DNA of 64,000 nucleotides from contig JABDOQ010000082.1 in the NCBI GenBank assembly GCA_013043165.1, forward strand, positions 1-64,000, read 5' to 3'. The translations under genes and the position numbers were made by a program. This DNA is from Woeseiaceae bacterium (GTDB lineage: Bacteria; Pseudomonadota; Gammaproteobacteria; Steroidobacterales; Woeseiaceae). Positions 9,624 through 18,135 of the stretch are shown here, piece by piece. Within the stretch, counting starts at the first letter, position 1. Every line of letters starts with the position of its first letter. Below the pieces are notes generated by a model, which was not told the DNA's origin, made no database searches, and saw only the letters and a list, made by a program, of their open reading frames with translations.

Positions 9624-10451
9624 ATGAAATCACGGATAGAAGCTCTGGCCGATTTCCTGGCCCGGAATGCCCCACTTGCCGTATTGAGCGGCGCCGGCGT
9701 CAGCACGGCGTCGGGCATCCCCGATTACCGCGATCGCAACGGCGACTGGAAGCATGCCCAACCCATCCAGTTTCCGGATTTCGTAAACAACGCAGACTCC
9801 CGAAAGCGCTACTGGGCGCGGAGCTATGTCGGTTGGCAGCGCTTTTCGAGGGCGAACCCGAACGCCGCGCATTTCGCGCTTGCCGATTTCGAGGCGAGCG
9901 GCAAAGTTGCCACGCTGATCACGCAAAACGTGGACCGCCTGCACAGTGCGGCGGGCAGCCAGCGCGTCATCGATCTGCACGGTGACCTGGGCGCCGTGCG
10001 TTGCCTCGGTTGCGATGCGAGCAACACTCGTGGCGACTACCAGCAGGCGCTAAAGGACGCTAATCCGGACTGGCATTCCGACGTCTTCCGCTACAAGCCG
10101 GACGGGGACGCAGAGCTGGCAGACAACAGCCATGCGGAGTTCCGCGTTCCGGGCTGCCGGATCTGCGGCGGTGTTGTGAAGCCCGATGTCGTCATGTTCG
10201 GTGAGAACGTGCCCAAAAAGCGTGTTCTGGACGCGTCATCCGCCGTTGACAGCGCAAAGGCGCTGCTCGTCGTGGGCTCGTCAATGATGTTGTTTTCGGG
10301 ATTTCGATTTGCGCGCCAGGCCGCCGCCCAACGGAAACCGATTGCGATCGTCAACCAGGGTCGAACGCGAGCCGACGACGTTGCGGAGCTCAAGATCGAG
10401 GCGGACTGCGGTGATACTCTCTCAGCCGCCGCCGCGCTGCTGGCTTCCTGA
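9624..10451 (+). CDS. NAD-dependent protein deacylase (sirtuin)
   Basis: Sir2-family lysine deacylase of about 275 residues that uses NAD+ and yields O-acyl-ADP-ribose and nicotinamide. Motifs are GAGVSTASGIPDYR, TQNVDRLHSAAGS, catalytic His119 (DLHGDL), four zinc cysteines (127, 130, 178, 181 in CLGC and CRIC) and VVGSS. It lacks the AxxxYxxR pair that marks class III desuccinylases such as CobB/SIRT5. I start at the ATG at 9624; an in-frame start at 9588 would add a poor 12-residue leader. It is followed after 14 bases by a TPMT gene and then a CoA racemase. Sirtuins often control acyl-CoA enzymes, which fits the neighbourhood; the target is unknown. Confidence 0.9.
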   Translation: MKSRIEALADFLARNAPLAVLSGAGVSTASGIPDYRDRNGDWKHAQPIQFPDFVNNADSRKRYWARSYVGWQRFSRANPNAAHFALADFEASGKVATLITQNVDRLHSAAGSQRVIDLHGDLGAVRCLGCDASNTRGDYQQALKDANPDWHSDVFRYKPDGDAELADNSHAEFRVPGCRICGGVVKPDVVMFGENVPKKRVLDASSAVDSAKALLVVGSSMMLFSGFRFARQAAAQRKPIAIVNQGRTRADDVAELKIEADCGDTLSAAAALLAS

Positions 10452-10465
10452 GCGACAGAGGATTT

Positions 10466-11089
10466 ATGGACGAACAATGGCTGGAACGATGGCGGGAGGG
10501 CAGGATCGGCTGGCACGAGCCAGAGGGAAATACGAGCCTGCAAAAACACTGGGTCGTTTCCGGAAAGCGCGTGCTGGTGCCGCTCTGTGGCAAGACCCGC
10601 GATCTGATCTGGCTCGAGCACCAGGGACACGAGGTTGTCGGCGTCGAACTGTCCGAACTGGCCGTACAAGCGTTCTTTGCTGAAAACGAGATCGCATACT
10701 CGATTGTCGCGGGCCCACAGACCGCGTACGTCGCGGACAACCGTTCGATTACGATCTACTGCGGCGACTATTTCGACTTCTCTGCAGGCCCGTTCGATGC
10801 GTATTACGATCGCGGCGCGCTCGTGGCAATACCGCCGAATCTGCGCGGCAGGTATGTCGGGCACACGCGCTCGTTACTCCGTGAGGACGCTGACAAATTG
10901 ATCATTTGCCTCGAATACGATGCGTCGATAGCGACCGGGCCACCGTTCCCGGTGCCAGCCGAAGAGGTCCTTTCCTACTGGCCCGACCTGCAGCGCGTCG
11001 ATGCTTATGACGATATCGAGAACGGCCCACCGAAGTTCCGCGAGGCCGGTCTCGAAGAGATGATCGAAGTCGTTTGGCGGAATCCCTGA
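10466..11089 (+). CDS. tpm: thiopurine S-methyltransferase family (TPMT)
   Basis: SAM-dependent S-methyltransferase of 207 residues. It opens WLERWREGRIGWHEPEGN, the usual TPMT N-terminus, and carries the SAM site VLVPLCGKTRDLIWL followed by GHEVVGVELSE. Bacterial TPMTs methylate thiols and can detoxify selenite or tellurite; the physiological acceptor is uncertain. The stop codon overlaps the next gene's start (TGATG at 11087-11091), so the two are translationally coupled. The operon is sirtuin, TPMT, racemase. Length is close to the family norm. Confidence 0.9.
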   Translation: MDEQWLERWREGRIGWHEPEGNTSLQKHWVVSGKRVLVPLCGKTRDLIWLEHQGHEVVGVELSELAVQAFFAENEIAYSIVAGPQTAYVADNRSITIYCGDYFDFSAGPFDAYYDRGALVAIPPNLRGRYVGHTRSLLREDADKLIICLEYDASIATGPPFPVPAEEVLSYWPDLQRVDAYDDIENGPPKFREAGLEEMIEVVWRNP

Positions 11090-12225
11090 TGGGTCCGCTG
11101 GCAGGGGTCAGGATCATCGAAATGAAGGGCATTGGCCCGGCGCCGTATGCCGGCATGTTGCTTGCGGACATGGGTGCCGACGTCATCGTCGTCGAGCGCG
11201 CGTCGGAAACCGTGGGCATCGCCGTTCCGGCAAAGAAAGATGTGACGTCGCGCGGCAAGCGATCCGTCGCGATCGATATCAAGAATCCGGCGGGCCTGAA
11301 AGCCTTACTGAAGCTGGTCGAGGGTGCGGATGTGCTGTTCGAAGGTTTCCGTCCCGGTGTCGCCGAGCGCGTTGGGTTCGGCCCCGAGCAGTGCCACGCG
11401 ATTAATCCCGGGCTGGTCTACGGCCGCCTGACCGGCTGGGGTCAGCAGGGTCCGCTGGCTAACGCCGCCGGGCACGATATCAACTACATTGCGCTGACCG
11501 GCGCACTCGCTGCGATCGGTGGCAGGGAGAAACCGGTGCCGCCGTTGAACGTCGTCGGCGACTATGCCGGCGGCAGCCTGTTCCTGGTCACGGGTATCCT
11601 CGCGGCGCTGCTGGAATCGCGGCAGTCGGGAAAAGGGCAGGTCATCGACGCCGCGATCACCGACGGTTCCGCAAGCCTGATGTCGGTCTTTCATGGCTGG
11701 AAAAACATCGGTTTCTGGAGTGAAAAACGCCATTCCAACCTCCTGGACGGCGCCGCGTATCACTACGACGTCTACGAAACGGCGGATGGAAAATTCGTAT
11801 CGATCGGGGCGCTGGAGCCGCAGTTCTATGCGCTGCTGGTCGAGAAAGCGGGCCTCGATGAAGAACTGTTCGGTGAACAGGCAGGTCCGCAAGAATGGCC
11901 GGCGCTAAAGGAGCAGCTCGCCGTTGTTTTCAAACAGCGCAGTCGCGAGGAGTGGTGCGAACTGCTGGAGGGCAGCGATGCCTGTTTTGCACCGGTCCTG
12001 GATTTCACCGAGGCACCGGCGCATCCGCACAACCAGGCCAGGGGCACTTACGTTACAATTGGGGGTGTTGATCAGCCTGCGCCAGCGCCGAGATTCAGCC
12101 GCAGCGAATGCGAACTGCCCGCCGCGGCGAAGGCCGAAGGTGCCGACACGGTCGCCGTGCTGCGTGAATCGGGATTCAGCGATGCCGAGATCGCGGAGCT
12201 GCGTGATTCGGGCGCACTGACATGA
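11089..12225 (+). CDS. alpha-methylacyl-CoA racemase (CaiB/BaiF family)
   Basis: Family III CoA enzyme of 378 residues. It matches the racemase branch, not the formyl- or carnitine-CoA transferases. The residues expected for AMACR catalysis are all present: His129 (GHDINY), Asp158 (VVGDYAGG) and Glu243 (GALEPQFY), equivalent to His126/Asp156/Glu241 of the mycobacterial enzyme. CoA transferases instead use an active-site Asp for thioester exchange. AMACR interconverts 2R- and 2S-methylacyl-CoA so that branched chains (pristanoyl, sterol side chains) can enter beta-oxidation. This fits the MaoC-SDR-thiolase operon encoded nearby. The ATG at 11089 shares bases with the TPMT stop; an in-frame TTG at 11074 is less likely. 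Confidence 0.88.
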   Translation: MGPLAGVRIIEMKGIGPAPYAGMLLADMGADVIVVERASETVGIAVPAKKDVTSRGKRSVAIDIKNPAGLKALLKLVEGADVLFEGFRPGVAERVGFGPEQCHAINPGLVYGRLTGWGQQGPLANAAGHDINYIALTGALAAIGGREKPVPPLNVVGDYAGGSLFLVTGILAALLESRQSGKGQVIDAAITDGSASLMSVFHGWKNIGFWSEKRHSNLLDGAAYHYDVYETADGKFVSIGALEPQFYALLVEKAGLDEELFGEQAGPQEWPALKEQLAVVFKQRSREEWCELLEGSDACFAPVLDFTEAPAHPHNQARGTYVTIGGVDQPAPAPRFSRSECELPAAAKAEGADTVAVLRESGFSDAEIAELRDSGALT

Positions 12226-12363
12226 ATTTGGACAAATAATTTACATTAAGTAAATATTATAACTAATTGAAATAAAATAAAAAATATTCATAGAACCGGA
12301 AGCCTCCTCGAGACAGTTGCTTCCTGACACTCATGCGCCAGACAACCGACCAGGACGAGCCCA
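12226..12363 (+). promoter_or_regulatory. AT-rich leader/promoter region of isocitrate dehydrogenase
   Basis: The stretch about 12230-12295 is almost entirely A and T, in sharp contrast with the GC-rich coding DNA on both sides. It contains an interrupted inverted repeat TTTAC...GTAAA around 12240-12254, and several -10-like hexamers (TATAAC at 12258, TAAAAT at 12273) without a clear -35 partner. This is most likely the icd promoter with an UP-like element, or a site bound by an AT-preferring nucleoid protein. Confidence 0.5.
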
Positions 12364-14613
12364 TTGAGCCATAAGAAATCGAGTAACAAGAAATCGACAA
12401 TAATTTACACGCTCACCGACGAAGCGCCGCTGCTCGCGACCTGTTCGTTACTGCCGATTATTCGCAAATTTGCGGCGCCGGCCGAAATCGAGATCAGCAC
12501 CAGCGATATCTCGGTGGCCGCTCGAATCCTCGCGGAATTCCCCGACTACCTCAGCGACGAACAGCAGGTACCCGATAACCTCGGCGAGCTGGGTCGACTG
12601 ACCCAGTTTCCGGATACCAATATCATCAAGCTGCCCAACATCAGCGCCTCGGTACCGCAGCTAAAGGCGGCCATCGCCGAGCTGCAGTCGAAAGGCTACG
12701 AGATTCCGGATTTACCGGACGATCCGAAGACCGACGAAGAAAAAGAGATCCGGCAGCGCTACGGCAAAGTGCTTGGCAGCGCCGTGAACCCGGTACTGCG
12801 CGAGGGTAATTCGGACCGCCGCGCACCACCCGCGGTCAAGCGTTACGCGCAGAAGCACCCGCATTCGATGGAACCATGGAGCCAGGCCTCGCGTACCCAC
12901 GTCGCGCACATGCACGGCGGCGACTTCTACTCGAGCGAAAAAACCATGACCCTGGACAGGGCCTGCAGCGTCTCCATGGACCTCGTGACCCGGAGCGGCA
13001 AGACGATCGTGCTCAAAGAGAACCTCGCACTGGAAAAGGACGAGGTGATCGACAGCATGTTCATGAGCAAGAAGGCGCTGTGCGATTTCTATGAGGAGCA
13101 GATGCAGGATGCCTACGAGACGGGGGTGATGTTCTCGCTGCACGTCAAGGCGACCATGATGAAGGTCTCGCACCCGATCGTCTTTGGCCACGCGGTCAAG
13201 GTCTTCTACAAAGACGCTTTCGCCAAGCACGGCAAGTTGTTCGACGAACTCGGCGTCAACGTCAACAATGGCCTGGCCAGCATTTATGACCATATTTCCA
13301 AACTGCCCGGCACGCAGCTGGAAGAGATCGTCAATGACCTGCACGCCTGTCATGCACACCGCCCCGAGGTGGCGATGGTAGATTCGGCAAAAGGCATCTC
13401 CAATTTTCATGTGCCCAGCGACGTGATCGTCGATGCTTCGATGCCGGCGATGATCCGCAGCGGTGGCAAGATGTGGGGCCCGGACGGCCGTCTCAAAGAC
13501 ACCAAGGCCGTCATGCCGGAGAGCACGTTCGCACGCATCTACCAGGAGATTATCAACTTCTGCAAAACTCACGGCGCATTTGACCCGGCCACGATGGGCA
13601 CGGTGCCGAATGTCGGCCTTATGGCCAAGAAAGCCGAGGAGTACGGTTCGCACGACAAGACCTTCGAGATCCCCGAAGCCGGGGTCGCACGCATTGTGGA
13701 TGACCAGGGCAAGGTGCTGATCGAGCTGAACGTCGAAGAGGGCGATATCTGGCGCATGTGCCAGGTCAAGGACGTGGCGATTCGGGATTGGGTCAAGCTG
13801 GCCGTGACCCGTGCACGCCTGTCCGGTATGCCCGTCGTGTTCTGGCTTGATGAATATCGGCCGCACGAAAAAGAGCTGATCAAGAAGGTCAGGACCTACC
13901 TCAAGGATCACGACACCGAAGGACTCGATATCCAGATCATGTCGCAGACCCGTGCCATGCGCTATACGCTGGAGCGTGTTATCCGCGGCAAGGACACGAT
14001 TTCGGCGACCGGCAATATTCTGCGCGACTACCTCACCGATCTTTTCCCGATCATGGAACTCGGCACGAGCGCCAAGATGCTGTCGATAGTGCCATTGATG
14101 GCCGGTGGCAGCCTGTTCGAAACCGGCGCCGGTGGCTCGGCACCCAAGCACGTGCACCAGCTGGTTGAGGAGAACCACCTGCGCTGGGATTCGCTCGGCG
14201 AGTTCCTGGCCCTGGCGGTGTCGCTCGAGGACCTGGCGCACAAGAATGACAACAACAAGGCGAAAATTCTCGCCACGACGCTCGATGCGGCAACCGGCAG
14301 ACTGCTCGACGAAGGCAAGTCACCGTCGCGCCGCACGGGCGAGCTTGACAACCGCGGCAGTCACTTTTATCTCGCGTTGTTCTGGGCGCAGGCGCTCGCA
14401 GAACAAACAGAGGATGCGGAGTTGCAGGCGTATTTTGCGCCGCTCGCGAAGGCCCTGGCGGATAATGAAGAAAAGATCGTCGAAGAGTTGAACTCGGTGC
14501 AGGGAAAAAGTGTCGATATCGGTGGCTACTACAGGGCCGATCCCGACATGACCAAAGCCATAATGCGGCCGAGCGCGACTTTGAATGCGGTGCTGGATAA
14601 CGGACAGGGCTGA
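12364..14613 (+). CDS. icd: isocitrate dehydrogenase, NADP-dependent, monomeric type
   Basis: Monomeric (type II) IDH of 749 residues, the usual size for this family and unrelated in length to the ~415-residue homodimeric enzyme. It oxidises isocitrate to 2-oxoglutarate with NADP+ in the TCA cycle. Characteristic segments are [16 protein letters not shown] at the N-terminus, [14 protein letters not shown] (142-155) for substrate binding, and the conserved [13 protein letters not shown] and [13 protein letters not shown] blocks. The start is TTG at 12364 with AGGACGAG upstream; the nearby ATG at 12333 is out of frame. It has a separate AT-rich promoter region and is followed 10 bases later by the phosphatase gene. 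No dimeric icd is seen in the window. Confidence 0.95.
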   Translation: MSHKKSSNKKSTIIYTLTDEAPLLATCSLLPIIRKFAAPAEIEISTSDISVAARILAEFPDYLSDEQQVPDNLGELGRLTQFPDTNIIKLPNISASVPQLKAAIAELQSKGYEIPDLPDDPKTDEEKEIRQRYGKVLGSAVNPVLREGNSDRRAPPAVKRYAQKHPHSMEPWSQASRTHVAHMHGGDFYSSEKTMTLDRACSVSMDLVTRSGKTIVLKENLALEKDEVIDSMFMSKKALCDFYEEQMQDAYETGVMFSLHVKATMMKVSHPIVFGHAVKVFYKDAFAKHGKLFDELGVNVNNGLASIYDHISKLPGTQLEEIVNDLHACHAHRPEVAMVDSAKGISNFHVPSDVIVDASMPAMIRSGGKMWGPDGRLKDTKAVMPESTFARIYQEIINFCKTHGAFDPATMGTVPNVGLMAKKAEEYGSHDKTFEIPEAGVARIVDDQGKVLIELNVEEGDIWRMCQVKDVAIRDWVKLAVTRARLSGMPVVFWLDEYRPHEKELIKKVRTYLKDHDTEGLDIQIMSQTRAMRYTLERVIRGKDTISATGNILRDYLTDLFPIMELGTSAKMLSIVPLMAGGSLFETGAGGSAPKHVHQLVEENHLRWDSLGEFLALAVSLEDLAHKNDNNKAKILATTLDAATGRLLDEGKSPSRRTGELDNRGSHFYLALFWAQALAEQTEDAELQAYFAPLAKALADNEEKIVEELNSVQGKSVDIGGYYRADPDMTKAIMRPSATLNAVLDNGQG

Positions 14614-14623
14614 ATCTCCACTG

Positions 14624-15106
14624 ATGGCTGAAAGCAAAGAAACAACGAGCGTCCTGTTCGTTTGCATGGGCAATATCTGTCGATCGCCAACGGCCGAAGG
14701 CGTATTCCGACATCACGTTGTTGAAGCGGGGCTTGGCGACAAAATTCTCGTCGACTCGGCAGGCACGCACGCTTATCACGTCGGCGATCCGCCGGATCGG
14801 CGCGCACACGCAGCCGCCGAGCGCAGGGGATTTTCGCTCGTCGATATTCGCGCCCGACGCGTCAGCGAGAATGACTTCGAGCGCTTCGACTACATTATTG
14901 CGATGGACGAAGACAATGTCGCGCGCCTCAAAGAGCAGGGCGATCCTGAACATCATTCCAAAGTACGACTGTTCCTCGAATTTTCATCGAGCGGACAGCG
15001 TGAAGTACCCGATCCCTACTATGGAGGGGCGGCCGGTTTCGAACGCGTGCTGGATCTTGTCGAAGACGCGTCCCGAGGCCTGCTCGCGACGCTCTCCGGA
15101 AAATAG
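14624..15106 (+). CDS. low-molecular-weight protein tyrosine phosphatase
   Basis: LMW-PTP of 160 residues that dephosphorylates phosphotyrosine (or arginine) through a cysteinyl-phosphate. The P-loop is CMGNICRS with nucleophile Cys14 and Arg20; the general-acid loop is VPDPYYGG with Asp130. I chose the ATG at 14624, ten bases after the icd stop; the longer frame starting inside icd lacks support. No BY-kinase or exopolysaccharide gene is adjacent, so this is more likely a housekeeping or arsenate-like phosphatase than a capsule regulator. It converges on rne, with three bases between stop codons. Confidence 0.92.
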   Translation: MAESKETTSVLFVCMGNICRSPTAEGVFRHHVVEAGLGDKILVDSAGTHAYHVGDPPDRRAHAAAERRGFSLVDIRARRVSENDFERFDYIIAMDEDNVARLKEQGDPEHHSKVRLFLEFSSSGQREVPDPYYGGAAGFERVLDLVEDASRGLLATLSGK

Positions 15107-15109
15107 GCG

Positions 15110-17704
15110 CTAGTCCTGCGGCGGCGGCTCTGTGGGCTTGCTGTCGGGTTTCGGTGCCGGCCTGGGCTCTGTCGCGTGAACTGCTTCGGGTTTCGGCGCC
15201 GGTTTCGGTGCTGCGGTTTTTGGCGGCGGCTTGATGTCAGTCGGCGCCTGCGGTTCCCAGGGCAGCAGTCGTGCCGTCGCTTTTGATTGCCCGCCATTAT
15301 CGCCAGCGGGCTTCGATGCCGGATCAGGTTTCGGCGCGCTGTCAGCGGCCTTCGGTTCGGGTTTCGCTTTTGGCGCGCTGTCAGCGGGCTTTGGTTCGGG
15401 TTTCGGTTTTGGCGCACTGTCAGCAGCCTTTTCCGCAACGATCGATTTATTCGATGGGGCAACGTCGGGCTTGACTGCGTCACGCTTGGCGGCCTCACGT
15501 GAACGTTCCTCATCCGTTCGGACGCGCGGCGGGCCGGCATCCTGATTTGCTTTCGGAGGTGCAGGCGCCTTTCCAGCCGGTTTCGCTTCCTGCGTGTTCG
15601 CTGCCTGGGCATCCGTTGCCTGCTCGGGTTTATCGGCCGTGCGACGGCGCCTGCGTCCACCGCGGCTGCGACGGTTGCGCGAGCTGCGAACCTGATCAGT
15701 ACGCGACTCGTCTGATGCATCTTGCTGCACTTTAGGATCTGCGGACTTCTGCTGACCGCCTTCGGCTGCCTGCTTTTTCGCAGGAGCCTTTCTCGCGGCA
15801 GACTTCTTGCTCGGCGTTTTCTTTGTTGAAGTTTTCTTGCTTGACGTCTTCTTGCCAGCAGACTTCTTGCTCGTCTTCTTGCCCGTCTTCTTGCGTGGCG
15901 GACGCCGATTGTCCGATGCCTTGCGCGAATCGCTGCCGCTGCGACGTCGTGGTTGCTGTGAGCGGCGCCCCCGGCTGCTCTGGCCGCTCTTCTTGCGCCG
16001 TGGCTGAGCCTTCGTCTTCTTGTCGTCATCGCCTGCAAAAAAGGCCACAATTTTCGACCAGAGGCTTGGCTGCGCCGGCTGCTGTCGTTTCGGTGCCGTC
16101 GTCGTCGGTTTCATCGTGCCTACAACAGGCTGTTCGATGGCTTTACGGGCCAGAATTTCCTGTGGAGTTTCCGGTTCCGCCGCAGTATGCGTGAGTTCGT
16201 AACTGACGCCGGCGTTTTCGGCGAGCTCTACCTGGTCGTCGCGTACGCGCCGGACTTCGTAGTGCGGCGTCTCGAGTGCAGAATTCGCAACCAGCACCAC
16301 GTGCGTGTCGTGGCGTGATTCCAGGCTCTGCACCCAGTCACGTTTTTCGTTGAGCAGATAGGTTGCAACTTCGACTGGCAGCTGTGCGATGACTTTCGAA
16401 GTTCGTTCTTTGCGAGCTTCTTCACCGATGATGCGCAGGATCGCGAGGGCCAGGGACTCGACGCTGCGAATCGTGCCGAAGCCCGAGCAGCGCGGGCAGG
16501 TGTGATAGGCCGACTCGCCGATCGACGGGCGCAAACGTTGGCGCGACATCTCGAGCAGGCCGAAGCGACTGATTTTGCCGATCTGCACACGGGCGCGATC
16601 CTGGCGCACAGCGTCTCGCAGCCGGCTTTCGACGTCGCGCTGGTTCTTCTGCGGGCCCATGTCGATAAAGTCGATGACGACAAGGCCACCGAGGTCGCGG
16701 ATGCGTAATTGACGGGCAATTTCTTCGGCGGCTTCGAGGTTGGTGTTTAATGCAGTGGCCTCGATGTCGCCGCCTTTGGTTGCACGCGCCGAGTTGATAT
16801 CGATCGACACCAGCGCTTCGGTATGGTCGATAACGATGCTGCCGCCGGATGGCAGGGTGACGGCATGCGCAAACGCAGACTCGATCTGTGTCTCGATCTG
16901 GAAGCGCGTGAACAGCGCTACCGGATCCACGTAGTGCTTCAGCTTTTTCAGATTGTGCGGCATCACCTGCTCGACGAACTCGTGTGCGTCTTTGTAGGTC
17001 GCTTCGTCGTCAATCAGTATCTCGCCGATCTCGTTCGTCAGGTAATCCCGGAGCGCGCGTACAACCGAATCGCTTTCGCGGTAAATCAGGAAAGGTGAGG
17101 GGCGTTCGAGCACCACATTGAGAATCGCCGTCCAGACGGTCAACAGGTTCTCGAGGTCCCAGGCGAGTTCTTCGGCGCTGCGATCGATGCCAGCCGTGCG
17201 CAGAATGACGCTCATGCCATCCGGTACGACGATCTCGTTGAGCGATTTCCTCGCCAGGTCGCGATCGCCACCCGTGATACGACGAGACACGCCTCCCGAG
17301 CGGTCTTTATTCGGCTTGAGGACGATGAATCGACCGGCAAGGCTGACGAAAGTTGTCAGTGCAGCACCCTTGTTGCCGCGTTCTTCCTTGTCGACCTGAA
17401 CAACGATGTCCTGACCTTCTTTGAGGACATCCTTGATACTCGGTTTGCCGCCGGACTTGTTTTCCCTGACGAAATATTCGCTGGAAATTTCTTTCAGCGG
17501 GAGAAAACCGTGGCGATCGGCGCCGTAGTCAACGAACGCGGCTTCGAGACTGGGCTCGATGCGCGTAATCTTGCCTTTGTAGATGTTGGCTTTTTTGCGT
17601 TCGCTAGCCGGTGCTTCGATGTTCAGGTCGTATAGGCGTTGGCCATCGACCATCGCCATGCGCAACTCTTCCTGTTGAGTTGCGTTGATTAGCATTCTTT
17701 TCAT
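15110..17704 (-). CDS. rne: ribonuclease E
   Basis: Endoribonuclease of 864 residues initiating mRNA decay and rRNA/tRNA processing. The catalytic half has the S1 domain (about 38-120), DNase I-like domain with metal ligands Asp302 (SIDINSAR) and Asp345 (VIDFIDM), and the zinc-link CPRCSG (Cys403, Cys406). PSLWSKIVAFFAGDD (547-561) resembles the amphipathic membrane-targeting helix of E. coli RNase E, which tethers the enzyme to the inner membrane. Beyond it the disordered half has an Arg-rich block, a Lys/Ser/Thr-rich histone H1-like block (about 605-645) with KKTSSKK-type repeats, an RGG-like RSRGGRRRRR segment and Pro/Lys/Glu tandem repeats. These should bind RNA and degradosome partners. 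The C-terminal half is shorter than E. coli's. Confidence 0.96.
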   Translation of the reverse strand: MKRMLINATQQEELRMAMVDGQRLYDLNIEAPASERKKANIYKGKITRIEPSLEAAFVDYGADRHGFLPLKEISSEYFVRENKSGGKPSIKDVLKEGQDIVVQVDKEERGNKGAALTTFVSLAGRFIVLKPNKDRSGGVSRRITGGDRDLARKSLNEIVVPDGMSVILRTAGIDRSAEELAWDLENLLTVWTAILNVVLERPSPFLIYRESDSVVRALRDYLTNEIGEILIDDEATYKDAHEFVEQVMPHNLKKLKHYVDPVALFTRFQIETQIESAFAHAVTLPSGGSIVIDHTEALVSIDINSARATKGGDIEATALNTNLEAAEEIARQLRIRDLGGLVVIDFIDMGPQKNQRDVESRLRDAVRQDRARVQIGKISRFGLLEMSRQRLRPSIGESAYHTCPRCSGFGTIRSVESLALAILRIIGEEARKERTSKVIAQLPVEVATYLLNEKRDWVQSLESRHDTHVVLVANSALETPHYEVRRVRDDQVELAENAGVSYELTHTAAEPETPQEILARKAIEQPVVGTMKPTTTAPKRQQPAQPSLWSKIVAFFAGDDDKKTKAQPRRKKSGQSSRGRRSQQPRRRSGSDSRKASDNRRPPRKKTGKKTSKKSAGKKTSSKKTSTKKTPSKKSAARKAPAKKQAAEGGQQKSADPKVQQDASDESRTDQVRSSRNRRSRGGRRRRRTADKPEQATDAQAANTQEAKPAGKAPAPPKANQDAGPPRVRTDEERSREAAKRDAVKPDVAPSNKSIVAEKAADSAPKPKPEPKPADSAPKAKPEPKAADSAPKPDPASKPAGDNGGQSKATARLLPWEPQAPTDIKPPPKTAAPKPAPKPEAVHATEPRPAPKPDSKPTEPPPQD
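15333..15434 (-). repeat. 39-bp tandem repeat in the rne 3' coding region
   Basis: Two near-identical 39-bp units (15333-15371 and 15372-15410) and a partial third unit (15411-15434) each begin GGCGCRCTGTCAGC on the plus strand. They encode 13-residue repeats built around KPEPKxADSAPK in the disordered tail of RNase E. In-frame units of this kind can change copy number by slippage without breaking the protein. Confidence 0.85.
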
Positions 17705-18091
17705 AGTGCCCTACTTGAAGTATGTGGGAGGGCAGCAGATCGGGATGTAGCGCCGCTGAGCGGGCGCAGGGGAGGTCACGCATAGAAATCCGGTGCGGGA
17801 TCGCACCGTCGAAGTCACTCGCAAATTCGTATCGGGTTTGGCCGAGGATGGCCAGTACCCATGAAAAAATCAGCATGATTTCCCTGCGGCAAAGCCGCTC
17901 TGGCGCCAGCTGAAATTCGCGCTCGCTGCCATCTGAAACCAGGTTCCGCAACGCGGGACCAATATTTGTCGCAGTAGCTAAACGTCCCAAGAGGCAAGTT
18001 ACTGCGGGTGAAAATCGTAGGTGGCGAATCCGCGATCGGGTGCCACCTGAGTCTTGTGGTCTGGCCGGGCTGGTATGCCCGAAGGCCACAG
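17705..18091 (-). promoter_or_regulatory. long structured 5' leader of rne
   Basis: About 387 bases separate the inferred transcription start from the rne ATG. This gap is more than 400 bases without a gene and holds no convincing ORF. Visible structures are a seven-base-pair stem AGGTGGC/GCCACCT (18019-18048, with an inner CCG/CGG pairing) and a bulged GC-rich hairpin (18063-18087, GGCC-CGGGC with GCCCG-GCC). In E. coli a 361-nt rne leader with hairpins mediates feedback control by RNase E cleavage. Similar length and structure here suggest the same autoregulation, without proof of conserved detail. Confidence 0.6.
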
Positions 18092-18097
18092 AGCGGT

Positions 18098-18125
18098 AAT
18101 ATAGCACACCACAACGCCACTTCAA
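18098..18125 (-). promoter_or_regulatory. sigma-70 promoter of rne
   Basis: On the minus strand a -35 TTGAAG (18125-18120) is followed after 16 bases by a -10 TATATT (18103-18098). It sits only 10 bases from the rluC start codon, so rluC must be transcribed from a promoter within the rne leader or overlapping this one. Confidence 0.65.
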
Positions 18126-18135
18126 GTTATTGATC

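Noticed and set aside
12712-14241. A 509-codon open frame antisense to icd
   Set aside because: It lies wholly opposite a clear, full-length monomeric IDH. It comes from codon bias in GC-rich DNA, with His/Arg-rich composition and no recognisable domain.
15019-16050. An arginine-rich 343-codon frame overlapping rne on the same strand
   Set aside because: It is a frame shift of the low-complexity Lys/Pro tail of RNase E, and its composition reflects the repeats.
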